Assembly (NCBI RefSeq): GCF_001748245.1
Contig: NZ_BDFO01000001.1
Location: 3,216,499-3,280,498, forward strand
Reading direction: 5' to 3'
DNA: 64,000 nucleotides
Source of the DNA: Oligoflexus tunisiensis
Lineage (GTDB): Bacteria > Bdellovibrionota_B > Oligoflexia > Oligoflexales > Oligoflexaceae
Positions 41,357 through 51,233 of the stretch are shown here, one piece after another. The notes under the pieces were generated by a model, which worked only from the letters and a program-made list of their open reading frames with translations, was not told the DNA's origin and searched no databases. Each line of letters opens with the position of its first letter. Position 1 is the stretch's first letter. A program made the position numbers and the translations under genes.

Positions 41357-43138
41357 GTGGAAGACTTTGAGCTCGAACTGAAGTATGTGTTCCTCGGAGA
41401 AGCCGCTCAGATCCTGACAGAAGCCGAACAGTGCTACCTGGCGTTCGAGACGGATCCTTCCAACCAAACCCTGCTTGATAAGGTCTTTCGCCTGGCCCAC
41501 AACCTCAAAGGCAGCTCCAAGGCAGCCGGATTTGAAGATATCGGAACATTTACCCATGAACTGGAATCCTTCCTTTACAAATTAAAGTCGCACGTCGTTG
41601 AAAATTCACACGAGTGCATCAGTCTCCTGCTCCGCTGTAACGATAGGCTGGTGAAAATGGTGGAGAGTCTGCGAGCGGATCTCTCCCTGCGCTTTGACTG
41701 CTCGGATCTGGTCGCCGAGCTGCAAGGCGATGTCGCGGCTGCGACGGACCGTCAGGACCAGGCGGATGTTCCCGTGCATCAGGAAGCGGAGCCGCAGCTC
41801 ACCCTCTGGAACGAAGCTCCTGAAAAGGAGGAGCCGGCCCCACGGCCACAGCCCAAGTCCTCCCTTTCGGTTGCGCAGCCCGCCCCGGCTGCTGCCCCCG
41901 CACCGGGTATTGCCTCCGCTGTTGCTCCCGCATCGTCCGCCGCCGTGGACGATAATATTCGCATCAGTTTGAGCCGCCTCGAATCCCTGATCAACTTCGT
42001 CGGGGAAGCTGTCATTCTGCAAACAGTCCTGAAGGAACAGACCCACGGCGTCGAGAACCCTCTCCTGCGAAAAACCGTGCAGCAGATCGGTAAAGTGACA
42101 AAGGAAATCCAGGACATTTCCATGAACCTGAGAATGGTTCCCATCAAACAAAATTTTTTGAAGATGCAGCGCATCGTGCGCGACACCGCCGCTCAGCTCC
42201 AAAAGCAGGTCATACTTGTCATGCAGGGTGAAGAGACGGAAGTGGACAAGACCATTCTGGAAAAGATCAGCGATCCTTTGGTGCACCTGATCCGCAATTC
42301 GATGGATCACGGCATTGAAGTCCCTCAAAAGCGGCTGGCCGCAGGCAAGCGGGAACAAGGGATCATCAAACTCAATGCCTTCCATAAGGGCGGAAAACTG
42401 GTCATTGAGGTTATGGATGACGGCGGCGGGATCGATACCGGAGTCGTGCGCGCGAAAGCCATTGAGAAAGGTTTGATTCGGGAGGACACTGTCCTCTCGG
42501 AGCAGGAGACCCTCGCCTTGATCTTTAAGCCCGGGTTTTCCACCAAAACCGTCGTCACGGATGTCTCGGGTCGAGGCGTTGGGATGGATGTGGTCAAGAC
42601 CAATATCGAGGATCTTCACGGCGAGGTGTTGCTGACCACCACCAAGGGGAGCGGTTCGTGTTTTACGATCATTCTGCCTTTAACCCTGGCCATCATAGAT
42701 GGGCTTATCGTCCAGGTCGCGGATCAACGATTTGTCCTGCCCCTCGCCAGCGTTCACGAAACCTTGAGGCTCAAACCTGGAGATGTCCATCATTCAACCC
42801 CGCTCCATGACGTTCTGATGCTTCGTGGAGAAAATATACCCCTCTATGCCATGAGTCGGCTGCTCGGCATGGATGCGAAGCGGGTCGCCGATCAGGATTC
42901 CATTGCCATCGTCATGCGGGATTCCGAAATTCCCTTCGCCGTGGTTGTGGATGACATCCATACCCAAAGCCAAATCGTGATCAAGAAACTCGGCAATGAA
43001 CATCGAAATCTTTCGGGTGTCAGCGGCAGCGCCATCCTTGGTGACGGCAAGGCGGCTCTGATCCTTGAACCCGCGGACCTTGTGAAACGGTCAGGTTCCC
43101 GAAATATGCCCAACAAATCTTTGAGGAGAGTTGCATGA
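41357..43138 (+). CDS. cheA: Chemotaxis-type histidine kinase CheA
   Basis: The 593-residue protein has a P1 Hpt domain (His48 in 'RLAHNLKGSSKAAGF') and a Pro/Ala-rich linker (about 150-200) where P2 would be. The P3 dimerisation helix contains 'NLRMVPIK'. The P4 ATPase has 'HLIRNSMDHGIE', 'DDGGGID' and 'GFSTKTVVTDVSGRGVGMD', and a CheW-like P5 domain follows. The lack of an evident P2 domain means receiver docking may differ from E. coli. It starts with GTG after 'AGGGAAG'. Its stop overlaps cheW by ATGA. It heads a run of cheA-cheW-mcp-cheR-cheB genes. Confidence 0.92.
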   Translation: MEDFELELKYVFLGEAAQILTEAEQCYLAFETDPSNQTLLDKVFRLAHNLKGSSKAAGFEDIGTFTHELESFLYKLKSHVVENSHECISLLLRCNDRLVKMVESLRADLSLRFDCSDLVAELQGDVAAATDRQDQADVPVHQEAEPQLTLWNEAPEKEEPAPRPQPKSSLSVAQPAPAAAPAPGIASAVAPASSAAVDDNIRISLSRLESLINFVGEAVILQTVLKEQTHGVENPLLRKTVQQIGKVTKEIQDISMNLRMVPIKQNFLKMQRIVRDTAAQLQKQVILVMQGEETEVDKTILEKISDPLVHLIRNSMDHGIEVPQKRLAAGKREQGIIKLNAFHKGGKLVIEVMDDGGGIDTGVVRAKAIEKGLIREDTVLSEQETLALIFKPGFSTKTVVTDVSGRGVGMDVVKTNIEDLHGEVLLTTTKGSGSCFTIILPLTLAIIDGLIVQVADQRFVLPLASVHETLRLKPGDVHHSTPLHDVLMLRGENIPLYAMSRLLGMDAKRVADQDSIAIVMRDSEIPFAVVVDDIHTQSQIVIKKLGNEHRNLSGVSGSAILGDGKAALILEPADLVKRSGSRNMPNKSLRRVA

Positions 43139-43638
43139 CTGCGGAATCAGAGAAGCAGCGTCAGGCAGGGCAGGGTACCAAGTACCTCTGCTTTTCGCTC
43201 GGCCGGGAGGAATTTGCGATACCGCTTCTCGTGGTCAAGGAGGTCATCGCCGTTCCTGAAATTACTCCTGTTCCCTTCAGCCCGCCCTATTTTTTGGGAA
43301 TCATGAATCTGCGTGGCCAGGTCATCTCCGTTCTCGACCTTCGACTCAAACTGGCCATCAAACCCTCGCAATCATCCGAGACGGCCATTATCATATGCGA
43401 CCTCGGATCCATGAGCCTCGGTGTTGTCGTTGACTCGATCAATCGCGTGGAGGCCCCGGGGGCCGATGCAATTTCAAACACACCGGAAATTCAGAACAAT
43501 CCGAACGCCGAATCCATCACAGGCGTATTCAAGAGCGCCAGGTCCCTGGTGCTCCTGCTTGATATTTGCAAGGCTCTTAGCGTCGAGGATTTGACGGCGT
43601 TAAATAGGAACACATCAACCTCGCCGAAAGTGGCATGA
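43135..43638 (+). CDS. cheW: Coupling protein CheW
   Basis: The 167-residue protein has the CheW pattern: '[22 protein letters not shown]', '[31 protein letters not shown]', and '[12 protein letters not shown]'. It couples the receptor hairpin tip to CheA. Its start overlaps the end of cheA by four nt (ATGA), and its stop overlaps the following receptor reading frame, so the three are translationally coupled. Confidence 0.92.
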   Translation: MTAESEKQRQAGQGTKYLCFSLGREEFAIPLLVVKEVIAVPEITPVPFSPPYFLGIMNLRGQVISVLDLRLKLAIKPSQSSETAIIICDLGSMSLGVVVDSINRVEAPGADAISNTPEIQNNPNAESITGVFKSARSLVLLLDICKALSVEDLTALNRNTSTSPKVA

Positions 43639-43649
43639 TAGGAGATAGT

Positions 43650-45431
43650 ATGAGCTTTTCTTTGAGTCTTCGCTCCAAACTGCTTTGCTTGTGCCTGCTC
43701 CTGGCTGCTTTCTCAGCAATGATGGGCGGCATATCCTACGTGATTGTGGGCGATATCGTCGAAAAATACCAATTCATCGTCGATGTCAACATCCCGAAGT
43801 CAGACATTATCTTCGAACAGAGGGCTGCTCTGAAGGACATTCGAATTGCGCTGCGTGGCCTGGCCATCGAAGGCGCGAGCAAAGACATGGTTGAACGGCA
43901 ATTGAGCAATATCTCAAGCTCCTTTGAGCAATGGAAGGCAGATGCAGACAAATACGATAAGTTTTACAAAATGCAGGACGAAGAGGACTTGCATCACGCC
44001 GTTGACGCTGGCTTCGAAGCCTACAAAGGCATGGTTGGAAAGATGATAAGGTTGGCGACGGCGAAAGATGGCGCGTCGCGTCAAGAATTTGTTGAACTTC
44101 TGACGACTGAAGAGCGGACGACGTACGAAAAGTTGAATGAAACTCTTGTAAAAATGGTCCGTCTGCAGGATGCTCTCACGAAAACCAGATCAGAGGAAGC
44201 GATGGCCGAAGCGAAGCGTGGAAATTTCCTGTCATTGATCATGACGCTCGCGGCCTTCACGATTTCCTTTCTCATTGGCATCGTATTCTCAAGCCGACTG
44301 TCGAGTCAATTGCGTGATATTGCCAGAAAGCTCGGTGATGGATCCAATGAGGTGGCCAGTGCCTCCCGGCAGATTTCCGACGCCGGTTCTGAACTCTCCT
44401 CGAGTGCGACGGAACAGGCCGCTGCCGTTCAGGAAACGGTCTCGTCCATCGATGAGGTCAGCGCCATGGTCAGCCGGAACTCAGAGAACGCCATGAATTC
44501 GCAGAAAATTGCTCAGCGCAGCGTGGCCTCCGTGACAGACGGAAAGCGGGTCGTTTCGGATATGCTGCAGTCCATGACGGACATTAGCCAGAGCAATGCA
44601 GATATCATGGTGCAAAGTGAAGCGAGCAATCAGGAGATCGCCAACGTCGTCAAAGTCATCGCAGAAATCGGCAATAAAACCAAAGTCATCAATGATATCG
44701 TGTTTCAGACCAAACTGCTCTCGTTCAATGCATCCGTGGAAGCCGCACGAGCCGGTGAGCATGGCAAGGGCTTTGCGGTTGTGGCGGAAGAGGTCGGCAG
44801 CCTCGCGCAGATGAGCGGCAACGCGGCCAAGGAAATCTCGCAGCTGCTCGAGGAGAGCATCCGCAAGGTTGAAGCCACTGTCGTGGATAATCGAACAAAA
44901 ATCGAGCGCATGATTGCCCGCAGCAAGGACAAGGTCGACGGCGGCTTGATAACCGCGCGTCGCTGCGGTGAGGTTTTTGACGAGGTGGTGACCAGCGTCA
45001 ACGAAGTGAATGCCATGATCAGCGAAATCGCTTCGGCGAGCCGGGAACAGGCTCAGGGTGTACAGGAGATCACCAAAGCCATGGGACAGATGGACCAGGT
45101 CACCCAGCAAAATGCAGGTGCGGCCGATCAGGCAGCCAGTGCCGCCGAGGAACTGACGGCTCAGGCGGATATTCTGCGCGGCATGGTGGACAAATTGATA
45201 ACAACCGTCACAGGAAGCTCGTCCCATGCCGCGACGATGCTGGTTCCCACGACGCCAGTTCACAATCCAAGAGCAGCAGCCGAAAGGCCTGGTCAGGTTC
45301 TTTCCCTGCAAAAGAAAAAGCGGCAGGCGTCCGCGGCCGCGCCTCAAGGATCGTATCATGGAACACTACGCAAGGCTTCCGGCAGTGAGGCCGTTCCAGC
45401 CGAGAACGATCCACGCTTTGAAGATGTCTGA
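43650..45431 (+). CDS. Methyl-accepting chemotaxis protein
   Basis: The 593-residue protein has a membrane span at about 8-28, a four-helix-bundle type sensor domain (30-185), and a second span at about 190-213. The cytoplasmic signalling hairpin has '[29 protein letters not shown]' at its tip. The region after the second span runs straight into the signalling helix without a clear HAMP pattern. The tail after residue 520 is basic and disordered. The ATG at 43650 has 'AGGAG' five nt upstream; an ATG at 43635 lacks one. It lies between cheW and cheR, so it is the probable dedicated receptor. Confidence 0.9.
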   Translation: MSFSLSLRSKLLCLCLLLAAFSAMMGGISYVIVGDIVEKYQFIVDVNIPKSDIIFEQRAALKDIRIALRGLAIEGASKDMVERQLSNISSSFEQWKADADKYDKFYKMQDEEDLHHAVDAGFEAYKGMVGKMIRLATAKDGASRQEFVELLTTEERTTYEKLNETLVKMVRLQDALTKTRSEEAMAEAKRGNFLSLIMTLAAFTISFLIGIVFSSRLSSQLRDIARKLGDGSNEVASASRQISDAGSELSSSATEQAAAVQETVSSIDEVSAMVSRNSENAMNSQKIAQRSVASVTDGKRVVSDMLQSMTDISQSNADIMVQSEASNQEIANVVKVIAEIGNKTKVINDIVFQTKLLSFNASVEAARAGEHGKGFAVVAEEVGSLAQMSGNAAKEISQLLEESIRKVEATVVDNRTKIERMIARSKDKVDGGLITARRCGEVFDEVVTSVNEVNAMISEIASASREQAQGVQEITKAMGQMDQVTQQNAGAADQAASAAEELTAQADILRGMVDKLITTVTGSSSHAATMLVPTTPVHNPRAAAERPGQVLSLQKKKRQASAAAPQGSYHGTLRKASGSEAVPAENDPRFEDV

Positions 45432-45443
45432 TTCGGGGGCCTC

Positions 45444-47285
45444 ATGAATCGCCCCGCTCCAAAACGGGCCTCCCTCGTGGAAGAAGTTTCGGCACTCGTC
45501 ACACGCATCACCGGCATTCAGCTGGGCCCTCGCCAGCGTGTTATGGTGGAAAACAGATTAAGGCGGCGCATGTCCGAACTTAAACTGTTGGACGAGGCCG
45601 CCTATCTTCGGTATCTCGCCGCCCACCCGACCGAGGAAACGGAAGCGCTGGTCGGACTCCTGACGACTCATCACACGTTTTTCTTTCGTGAAATGCAGCA
45701 TTTTCGGTTTCTTGAAACGGGAGGCTTGAAAATGCTGGTCGATGGCATGAGAGCACGCGGTCAAACCACCCTCCGGGTTTGGTCCGCCGCCTGCAGCCGC
45801 GGCCAGGAGGTCTATTCCCTTGCCATGTTCCTGGCGGAGCACCTGTCATCCTATGGTGCGGGACTGAACTTTGAAATTCTTGGCACCGACGTTGACCCTG
45901 AGTCGGTTGCCATCGCGAAAAATGGCGTGTATCATCGCCGCGAAATCAAGTCCATACCCCTTGCCTACCTTGCCGATCATTGGGCCAGAGGGACTGGCGA
46001 TATCGCTGATTTCGTCAAGGTGAAACGCTCCCTGCGGGATCGTTGCCAATTTAAGGTGCTCAACCTTCTGCATGCCGATGCCATGGAGAGGGAAGGTCCC
46101 TTTGATTTAATTTTTTGCCGCAATGTGTTTATCTATTTTACCAGCGAGCAGATTGCGAAAATCGCCGGCAAACTTATGACCAGGCTGCATGAGACCGGGT
46201 TCCTGGTCATCGGCGTTTCCGAAACTCTGACGGGTCTTGGGTTGCCGGTCCGATCCGCGGGGACCTCCGTGTACGCCCGCGAAGGACAAGTGAAGTCTGT
46301 GCCAGCTCTCCCGTCGAAACCTCCAGTCAGCGAACCGGCAAAGCCATCCCAGCCTGCACCAGCCCCGCTCATCCGCGTCCTGTGTGTGGATGATTCGCCG
46401 AGTGTGCTCAGAATCCTGAAGCAGGTGCTGCAGGAAAAGGAGGGGTTTAAGGTGGTCGGTACCGCTGAAAATGGACTCGATGCGGTCAGCAAAATCTCCA
46501 TTCTCAAACCGGATGTGGTCACGCTCGACATCCACATGCCCGAGATGAGTGGGCTCGAATATTTAAAAAAGCATTGGTCACCCGCGCATCCTCCCGTCGT
46601 CATGGTGTCTTCGGTAGTCAGGGAGGATGCTGCGCTGGCCGTGGAATGCTTGAACTCAGGGGCCGCGGATTATGTCGAGAAACCGGCTTTGAACAATCTT
46701 CAAGAGCGTGGTGATGAAATCCGGATGAAGCTGGCCTGCGCTGTGAGAAGGAAATTCCGAGCATCCACCCCGCTGCAGTTCGAGAAAACGGCCTCCATCC
46801 AGCCGTCGCAAAAGGCCCATCCGCAGGCTCTCTGCCTGGTCCTCGCAGGTTTTGGCGAGCAAAAGACCCTGGCGCGAACTCTGAGTGATTTGCGGCAAAA
46901 CTGTCAGGCCCCGATCGTGGTTCTTACGGAAGGCCTGGGAGGAGCGCTGCCTGCCCTGGTTCAGCAGCTTCGTACGCTCACGACAGGCCTGGAGATCGAG
47001 GCTGTGCCGCCGTCCGCCTTTGTTGCTGACGGCAAACGAATCCTGGTTGGTGATCTTGCGTCCCATGGGGCTCAGGTCGTCAAGGGCAGGGCACCGGATC
47101 ATACCAGCATTCTCATCTTTGGCGACCTGACTCCGGCCAGGATTAAACTGATCGAATCGTGGCCCGCGGGACAGGTCCTCCTGGAGGATCTTACGCGTGA
47201 AGGAGCCATCCATCACAGTGTGTCGGACGTTTCTCCGGCGACGAGTTTCGCCTATCTCTCAACCCTTTTCCTGTGCAGGAGCTGA
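45444..47285 (+). CDS. CheR methyltransferase - receiver - degenerate CheB fusion
   Basis: The 613-residue protein starts with a CheR domain (about 5-270): 'TTHHTFFFREMQHF', 'VWSAACSRGQEVYSLAM' (SAM-binding), 'ILGTDVDPESVAIAKNGVY' and 'DLIFCRNVFIYF'. A receiver follows (about 305-430, Asp362 in 'VVTLDIHMPEMSG'). The last 165 residues resemble CheB methylesterase in layout ('LCLVLAGFGEQK', 'APIVVLTEGLGGALP', 'VADGKRILVGD', 'ILIFGDLTPARIKLIE'), but the catalytic Ser, His and Asp motifs are gone. It is followed, with a 1-nt stop/start overlap, by a complete CheB. The fusion would methylate receptors and may sequester or regulate CheB. Confidence 0.8.
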   Translation: MNRPAPKRASLVEEVSALVTRITGIQLGPRQRVMVENRLRRRMSELKLLDEAAYLRYLAAHPTEETEALVGLLTTHHTFFFREMQHFRFLETGGLKMLVDGMRARGQTTLRVWSAACSRGQEVYSLAMFLAEHLSSYGAGLNFEILGTDVDPESVAIAKNGVYHRREIKSIPLAYLADHWARGTGDIADFVKVKRSLRDRCQFKVLNLLHADAMEREGPFDLIFCRNVFIYFTSEQIAKIAGKLMTRLHETGFLVIGVSETLTGLGLPVRSAGTSVYAREGQVKSVPALPSKPPVSEPAKPSQPAPAPLIRVLCVDDSPSVLRILKQVLQEKEGFKVVGTAENGLDAVSKISILKPDVVTLDIHMPEMSGLEYLKKHWSPAHPPVVMVSSVVREDAALAVECLNSGAADYVEKPALNNLQERGDEIRMKLACAVRRKFRASTPLQFEKTASIQPSQKAHPQALCLVLAGFGEQKTLARTLSDLRQNCQAPIVVLTEGLGGALPALVQQLRTLTTGLEIEAVPPSAFVADGKRILVGDLASHGAQVVKGRAPDHTSILIFGDLTPARIKLIESWPAGQVLLEDLTREGAIHHSVSDVSPATSFAYLSTLFLCRS

Positions 47286-48751
47286 TGACGCGAGAGACGG
47301 AAAAGAAGCTTGTCCCAGCGAAGCCTGATTGCATCATGACGGCGCTCGATGGCGAGGCCATTTCCTTCGAGCTCCAGGACGATATTCTTATCGTGGTCGA
47401 TGTGGACGGCAAGTCCTGTGCCCTGGCTCTCAAGGCTTCAACGCTCACAGCTTCGCAGTTGACATCGGCCCTGAGACGGATTGAGGGCTTTCTCAAATGT
47501 GATCCAGGCACATGGAACTCCAAAATTCTGGGGACCGACCAGGCTCTCGCTCACCTCAGAGAGCTGTCCCCTCCGCAACTCCGTCAGGCAAAAGTGGTGG
47601 GGAGAGCGGCGCAGGCCCTGCTCGTCATCTTTTATCCAGGCAACAACCGTTTGCGCCTGGCCTGCGTGGGGGATAATGCGGCGCCCCGGCCCGACCCAGC
47701 ACCGAAAAAAATCAAAGTTCTTCTCGTGGACGATTCCCTGACCATACGCAAATTGCTGACGAAGGTGTTGGCGGCTGACGCTGCGATCGAAGTCGTGGCG
47801 GCCCTTGAAGATCCATGTGAGGTGGAAGCTGCCATCAAGCGCCTGGCTCCCGACGTCATCACAGTGGATATTCACATGCCACAGATCACTGGGGTTGAGC
47901 TGGTGAAGCGAATTATGGCTACACAGCCTTTGCCCATCATCATGATCACCTCGGTTGGGCTGGATCAGGGTTCTCTTGTTTTGGAAGCCCTGGAAGCCGG
48001 GGCCATCGATTACATTCAGAAGCCTTCGCTGCAAAGCCTTTCTGCCCTCGGCCCAACCATCATCGAAAAAATCAAGACGGCAGCCACCGCCAGGGTCCAG
48101 ACTGCAGCAAGGCTCAGCTCCTACCATCGCCTGCCCGCGCTATCCGCCGGCATGAACCGCAACGTCATCATTGCGATTGGCGCGTCCACAGGCGGAACTG
48201 AGGCGCTCAAGGATCTCCTTCTCAGGCTCCCTGAAGAAATTCCGCCCATTCTGATCGTTCAGCATATACCGCCGGTTTTCTCGGAGGCCTTCGCGAAAAG
48301 GTTGAACGAGATATGCCCCTTTGAAGTCAAAGAGGCGATGGATGGTGATAGCGTAAGACCGGGGCGCGTTCTCATTGCACCCGGTGGAAAACAGATGCGC
48401 CTTCAGTCACGAGGCCCCCTCTATTCAGTGTCAGTAACCGACGAGATGCCGGTGAATCGTCATAAACCTTCGGTCGATGTCCTGTTCAATTCCGTTGCTC
48501 AAACGGCAGGCAGCCGAGCCTTCGGTGTCATCCTAACGGGAATGGGGGCTGATGGAGCTCAGGGGCTCTTGAAAATGCGCCAGGCCGGATGCCATACCAT
48601 CGCGCAAAATGAAGAGAGCTGCGTTGTCTTTGGAATGCCGCGTGAGGCTGTGCGAATAGGAGCCGCCGAGCATACCGCCCACCTGTTTGAGATTCCCAAG
48701 GTCATTCTGGAATGGATGAGGCAGGACCCGAGATCCCGATTCTCCAGTTGA
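47285..48751 (+). CDS. cheB: CheB methylesterase with an extra N-terminal domain
   Basis: The 488-residue protein has an N-terminal domain of about 130 residues, a receiver (about 140-265, Asp195 in 'VITVDIHMPQITG'), and a complete CheB esterase: Ser301 in 'IAIGASTGGTEAL', His in 'LIVQHIPPVF', Asp in 'GVILTGMGADGAQG'. The N-terminal part has 'ALKASTLTASQLTSALRRIEG' and 'LLVIFYPGNNRLRLACVG', which I weakly relate to CheD; the CheD catalytic residues are not clear. The start at 47285 has 'CAGGAG' upstream and overlaps the previous stop as TGATG; GTG at 47273 is an alternative. It removes or deamidates receptor methyl sites. Confidence 0.88.
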   Translation: MTRETEKKLVPAKPDCIMTALDGEAISFELQDDILIVVDVDGKSCALALKASTLTASQLTSALRRIEGFLKCDPGTWNSKILGTDQALAHLRELSPPQLRQAKVVGRAAQALLVIFYPGNNRLRLACVGDNAAPRPDPAPKKIKVLLVDDSLTIRKLLTKVLAADAAIEVVAALEDPCEVEAAIKRLAPDVITVDIHMPQITGVELVKRIMATQPLPIIMITSVGLDQGSLVLEALEAGAIDYIQKPSLQSLSALGPTIIEKIKTAATARVQTAARLSSYHRLPALSAGMNRNVIIAIGASTGGTEALKDLLLRLPEEIPPILIVQHIPPVFSEAFAKRLNEICPFEVKEAMDGDSVRPGRVLIAPGGKQMRLQSRGPLYSVSVTDEMPVNRHKPSVDVLFNSVAQTAGSRAFGVILTGMGADGAQGLLKMRQAGCHTIAQNEESCVVFGMPREAVRIGAAEHTAHLFEIPKVILEWMRQDPRSRFSS

Positions 48752-48845
48752 ATGGGGTAGAGAGTTCCCTTCCTGCGTCAGGCATGACTCGTGCATGGGA
48801 TGAGCTGGCTGAAGAAAGCTGGAGTTCATGCATGCTGGAGGCCCT

Positions 48846-49208
48846 ATGAAACGAAAAATAGCGATAGTCCTGGCCGGTGTCGCTTGTCTGTCTCTTTCCA
48901 TCGCCGAAGCTGAAAACAAGTTCGTCACCATCATGACGAGCGCTCCGGAAGGCCGATCGGCTTTGAGTGCCGAGCACCAGAGCAATGCCGATGCGGATAT
49001 CACGATCACTCGCAGGATCCGTCAGGCCGTGGTGAAGGATGATACGCTCTCGCTTTATGCCCAGAATGTGAAAATCATCACCATTGATGGCCACGTGGTT
49101 TTGAAAGGTCCCGTCCGCACGGAAGCGGAGAGGGCCCTGGTGGAGCAATATGCTCTGGATGTGGCCGGTCCTGAGCATGTGGAGAGTGAACTCCAGGTCG
49201 TTCCCTAG
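48846..49208 (+). CDS. BON-domain periplasmic protein
   Basis: The 120-residue product has a signal peptide cut near 'SIAEA-ENK'. The mature part contains one BON domain (about 48-118): 'ADITITRRIRQAVVKDDTLSLYAQNVKIITIDGHVVLKGPVRTEAER'-type pattern, ending 'VAGPEHVESELQV'. BON proteins (OsmY-like) are periplasmic, lipid-associated and often stress-induced. 'GGAGG' precedes the ATG by six nt. It follows cheB by 94 nt, so it might be read from the chemosensory operon, but no functional link is known. Confidence 0.85.
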   Translation: MKRKIAIVLAGVACLSLSIAEAENKFVTIMTSAPEGRSALSAEHQSNADADITITRRIRQAVVKDDTLSLYAQNVKIITIDGHVVLKGPVRTEAERALVEQYALDVAGPEHVESELQVVP

Positions 49209-49219
49209 CTTTCAGGGAA
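49201..49219. terminator. Stem-loop spanning two convergent stop codons
   Basis: TTCCCT and AGGGAA pair around a 7-nt loop. The forward stop (49206-49208) and the reverse stop (49212-49214) lie inside it. It may serve as a bidirectional terminator, though there is no T-run. Confidence 0.4.
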
Positions 49220-51098
49220 GGTGGGCGGCGGCATCGAGCACAATGCGAACGGTGGTCCCGGAGTTCAGGGGATGCTCTTCACGCGCCCGGCTCTCGACCT
49301 CGATTTTGCCGCCATAAGCGTCGATGTAAGCTTTGGCCAAAGGCATGCCGAAGCCGATCCCTTTTTCCCCATTGGTTCCTTGGCGCCTTTGTTTTTTGGA
49401 AGGATCAAAGAAACTTTCCAGGGTGCCGGCATCCATGCCGAGACCACTGTCGCTGATGGTGATGATGACCCTCCCGTCCGGGTTGAGGCTTGCGTCAATG
49501 TCCACCCGACTGTCGGGAAAAGAATACTTGATGGCATTGGATACGAGGTTGCCCATGACCTCATTGCTGAAGCTCACCGGCTCGGCTTGGATGGCAAGCC
49601 CTGGGTGCTCCAGGCTGAAGTTGAGCTCAATGCGTTTTTCCAGAGCCTTATCCTGGAAGAGAAAGGCGATTTCATCAAAGACCTGTTGCAGGAGCACCGG
49701 TCCAAGTTCCAGTTCCTCACCGCTTTCCATCGACTCCTTTTTGCGAATAAAGCCGACGATATCCTCGATAATGGTGGCAGCACGCACAATGCGCTCCACG
49801 CGGGCGATGTCGTGACTTTCCTTCTTCAGGTAATACGCGGTGGCCTTGACCACGGTGAGCGGCGTGACGATATCATGCGAGATGATGCGCAGAAGACGGC
49901 TTTTCACCTGGACTGTGACTTCGGCCCGGGTTTTGGCGGCTTCGAGGAGTTTGATGCGGCCGCCCAGCGCCAGCGACATCAGCAGCATCTCCGCGCTATG
50001 ACCCACGAGGTAAATGTTGTTGGTGAAGTAATTGCTTTGCAGGATGCCCATGGATTTCATGAGCAGGATCAGCATGCCGATCAAAAAGGTTCCGAGGCCT
50101 GCAAGAAAATAGGCGGCCGGCTTAAAACCTGTCTGCAGCGAACGAAAACCGGCCAGCAGCAGCAGACCAATGGCCACCACCATATATGCGTTGATGATGT
50201 TCATGAGTTGAGCGCGTGGCACGACCAGGTAAGCGAGCATCAGAAGGCCGAGGCCGACCATGTAAAGCCGCAGTATTGTGTCCAGCCTGGGAAGGTGTTG
50301 TTTGGTTTGCAGAAAGGAACGTGCAAAGACCAGAGTGACCATGGGTGCCATGGGTACGTAAAGCGGCTCAAGCGCCCACCAGTTGATGCCAAACCAGGTC
50401 ATGATATTGGCGGGAAACTGGGCGGCCATCAGGTTCAGATGAATGTTGATGAGAGCGAACAGCAGATAATAAAAATAATTGCGATCGCGCAGACTGAGCA
50501 GAAGAAAAAAATTGTAAACGACCATGGACAGAAAGCAGCCCGCGATAATTGACACAAAGACCGTGCGTCGATGAATGCTGTCTGTCAGGACCCTGCGGTT
50601 CATAATTCTGAAATGCAGATCAGCGAGGTAGGGTGTTTGCACGCGCACAAAAAAGGTATTAAGAGTACCGCTTTTTAAAACGATCGGTATGACCGGTCTA
50701 TGGTCCGTCGGCTCTTCCTGCACGACGCCCGTGGACGTCAGACGCCAGGCCTTGACGTTCAGATAGGGCAGAACGCCAACCAAATGCCAGTCCTCTTCGG
50801 AAGTGCCGTTGTGCAGAACGAATTTCAGCCAGAAGCTGGCGCTGGTGTATCCGGTGTTCAATTGCTGGGATTGAACCGGCTGGAACTGTTGCTGTTGATC
50901 CTTTTGCAGAATATCAGCGATCCCGAGTTGGCCGTTGGGATCGGTATACAGGAGAAAGCCGGTGCCGACGCTTGTCGAACCGTCTGCATCCAGGGTGATG
51001 GGAAGGAGGTGTGTTGTGGCCAGAATCTGCGTTGTGAGCACAAGCCATATCAGACAGGCCAGGACAGAGTGTCCCAAAGCCCTAGCGTTTTTCTGCAT
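49212..51098 (-). CDS. 7TMR-DISM sensor histidine kinase
   Basis: The 628-residue protein has a signal peptide ('LTTQILA'), a DISMED2-like periplasmic domain (about 35-180: 'SASFWLKFVLHNGTSEEDW', 'TFFVRVQTPYLADLHF') and seven spans (about 185-380). The kinase has His408 in 'ISHDIVTPLTVV' and HATPase boxes 'NLVSNAIKYSFPDS', 'DSGLGMD' and 'GIGFGMPLAKAYIDAYGG'. There is no receiver, so it needs a separate response regulator. No regulator gene is adjacent. It is one of four DISM proteins in this window. Confidence 0.87.
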   Translation of the reverse strand: MQKNARALGHSVLACLIWLVLTTQILATTHLLPITLDADGSTSVGTGFLLYTDPNGQLGIADILQKDQQQQFQPVQSQQLNTGYTSASFWLKFVLHNGTSEEDWHLVGVLPYLNVKAWRLTSTGVVQEEPTDHRPVIPIVLKSGTLNTFFVRVQTPYLADLHFRIMNRRVLTDSIHRRTVFVSIIAGCFLSMVVYNFFLLLSLRDRNYFYYLLFALINIHLNLMAAQFPANIMTWFGINWWALEPLYVPMAPMVTLVFARSFLQTKQHLPRLDTILRLYMVGLGLLMLAYLVVPRAQLMNIINAYMVVAIGLLLLAGFRSLQTGFKPAAYFLAGLGTFLIGMLILLMKSMGILQSNYFTNNIYLVGHSAEMLLMSLALGGRIKLLEAAKTRAEVTVQVKSRLLRIISHDIVTPLTVVKATAYYLKKESHDIARVERIVRAATIIEDIVGFIRKKESMESGEELELGPVLLQQVFDEIAFLFQDKALEKRIELNFSLEHPGLAIQAEPVSFSNEVMGNLVSNAIKYSFPDSRVDIDASLNPDGRVIITISDSGLGMDAGTLESFFDPSKKQRRQGTNGEKGIGFGMPLAKAYIDAYGGKIEVESRAREEHPLNSGTTVRIVLDAAAHLP

Positions 51099-51233
51099 CC
51101 ATCCCCTCGTATCATCCAGCCCCTCCTTCGTTATTTTCCGGACACCAACATCCTGTCAACGAGGAAGTGGCCTGGAGGCGCATGCCAGGAGAAGGAACTA
51201 TGACCGTGCCGCAGAAACGGCCCATAGTCCTGG

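Noticed and set aside
40021..48751. Calling the che cluster a flagellar chemotaxis operon.
   Set aside because: There are no flagellar genes or FliM-type targets in the window and the accessory proteins are unusual. An alternative-function or surface-motility system is equally possible.
49221..50552. Long forward open frame opposite the fourth DISM kinase; similar long antisense frames lie at 41606-42619, 59020-60240 and 61871-62935.
   Set aside because: All are antisense to strongly supported genes, with His/Gln/Arg-rich compositions typical of GC-driven shadow frames.
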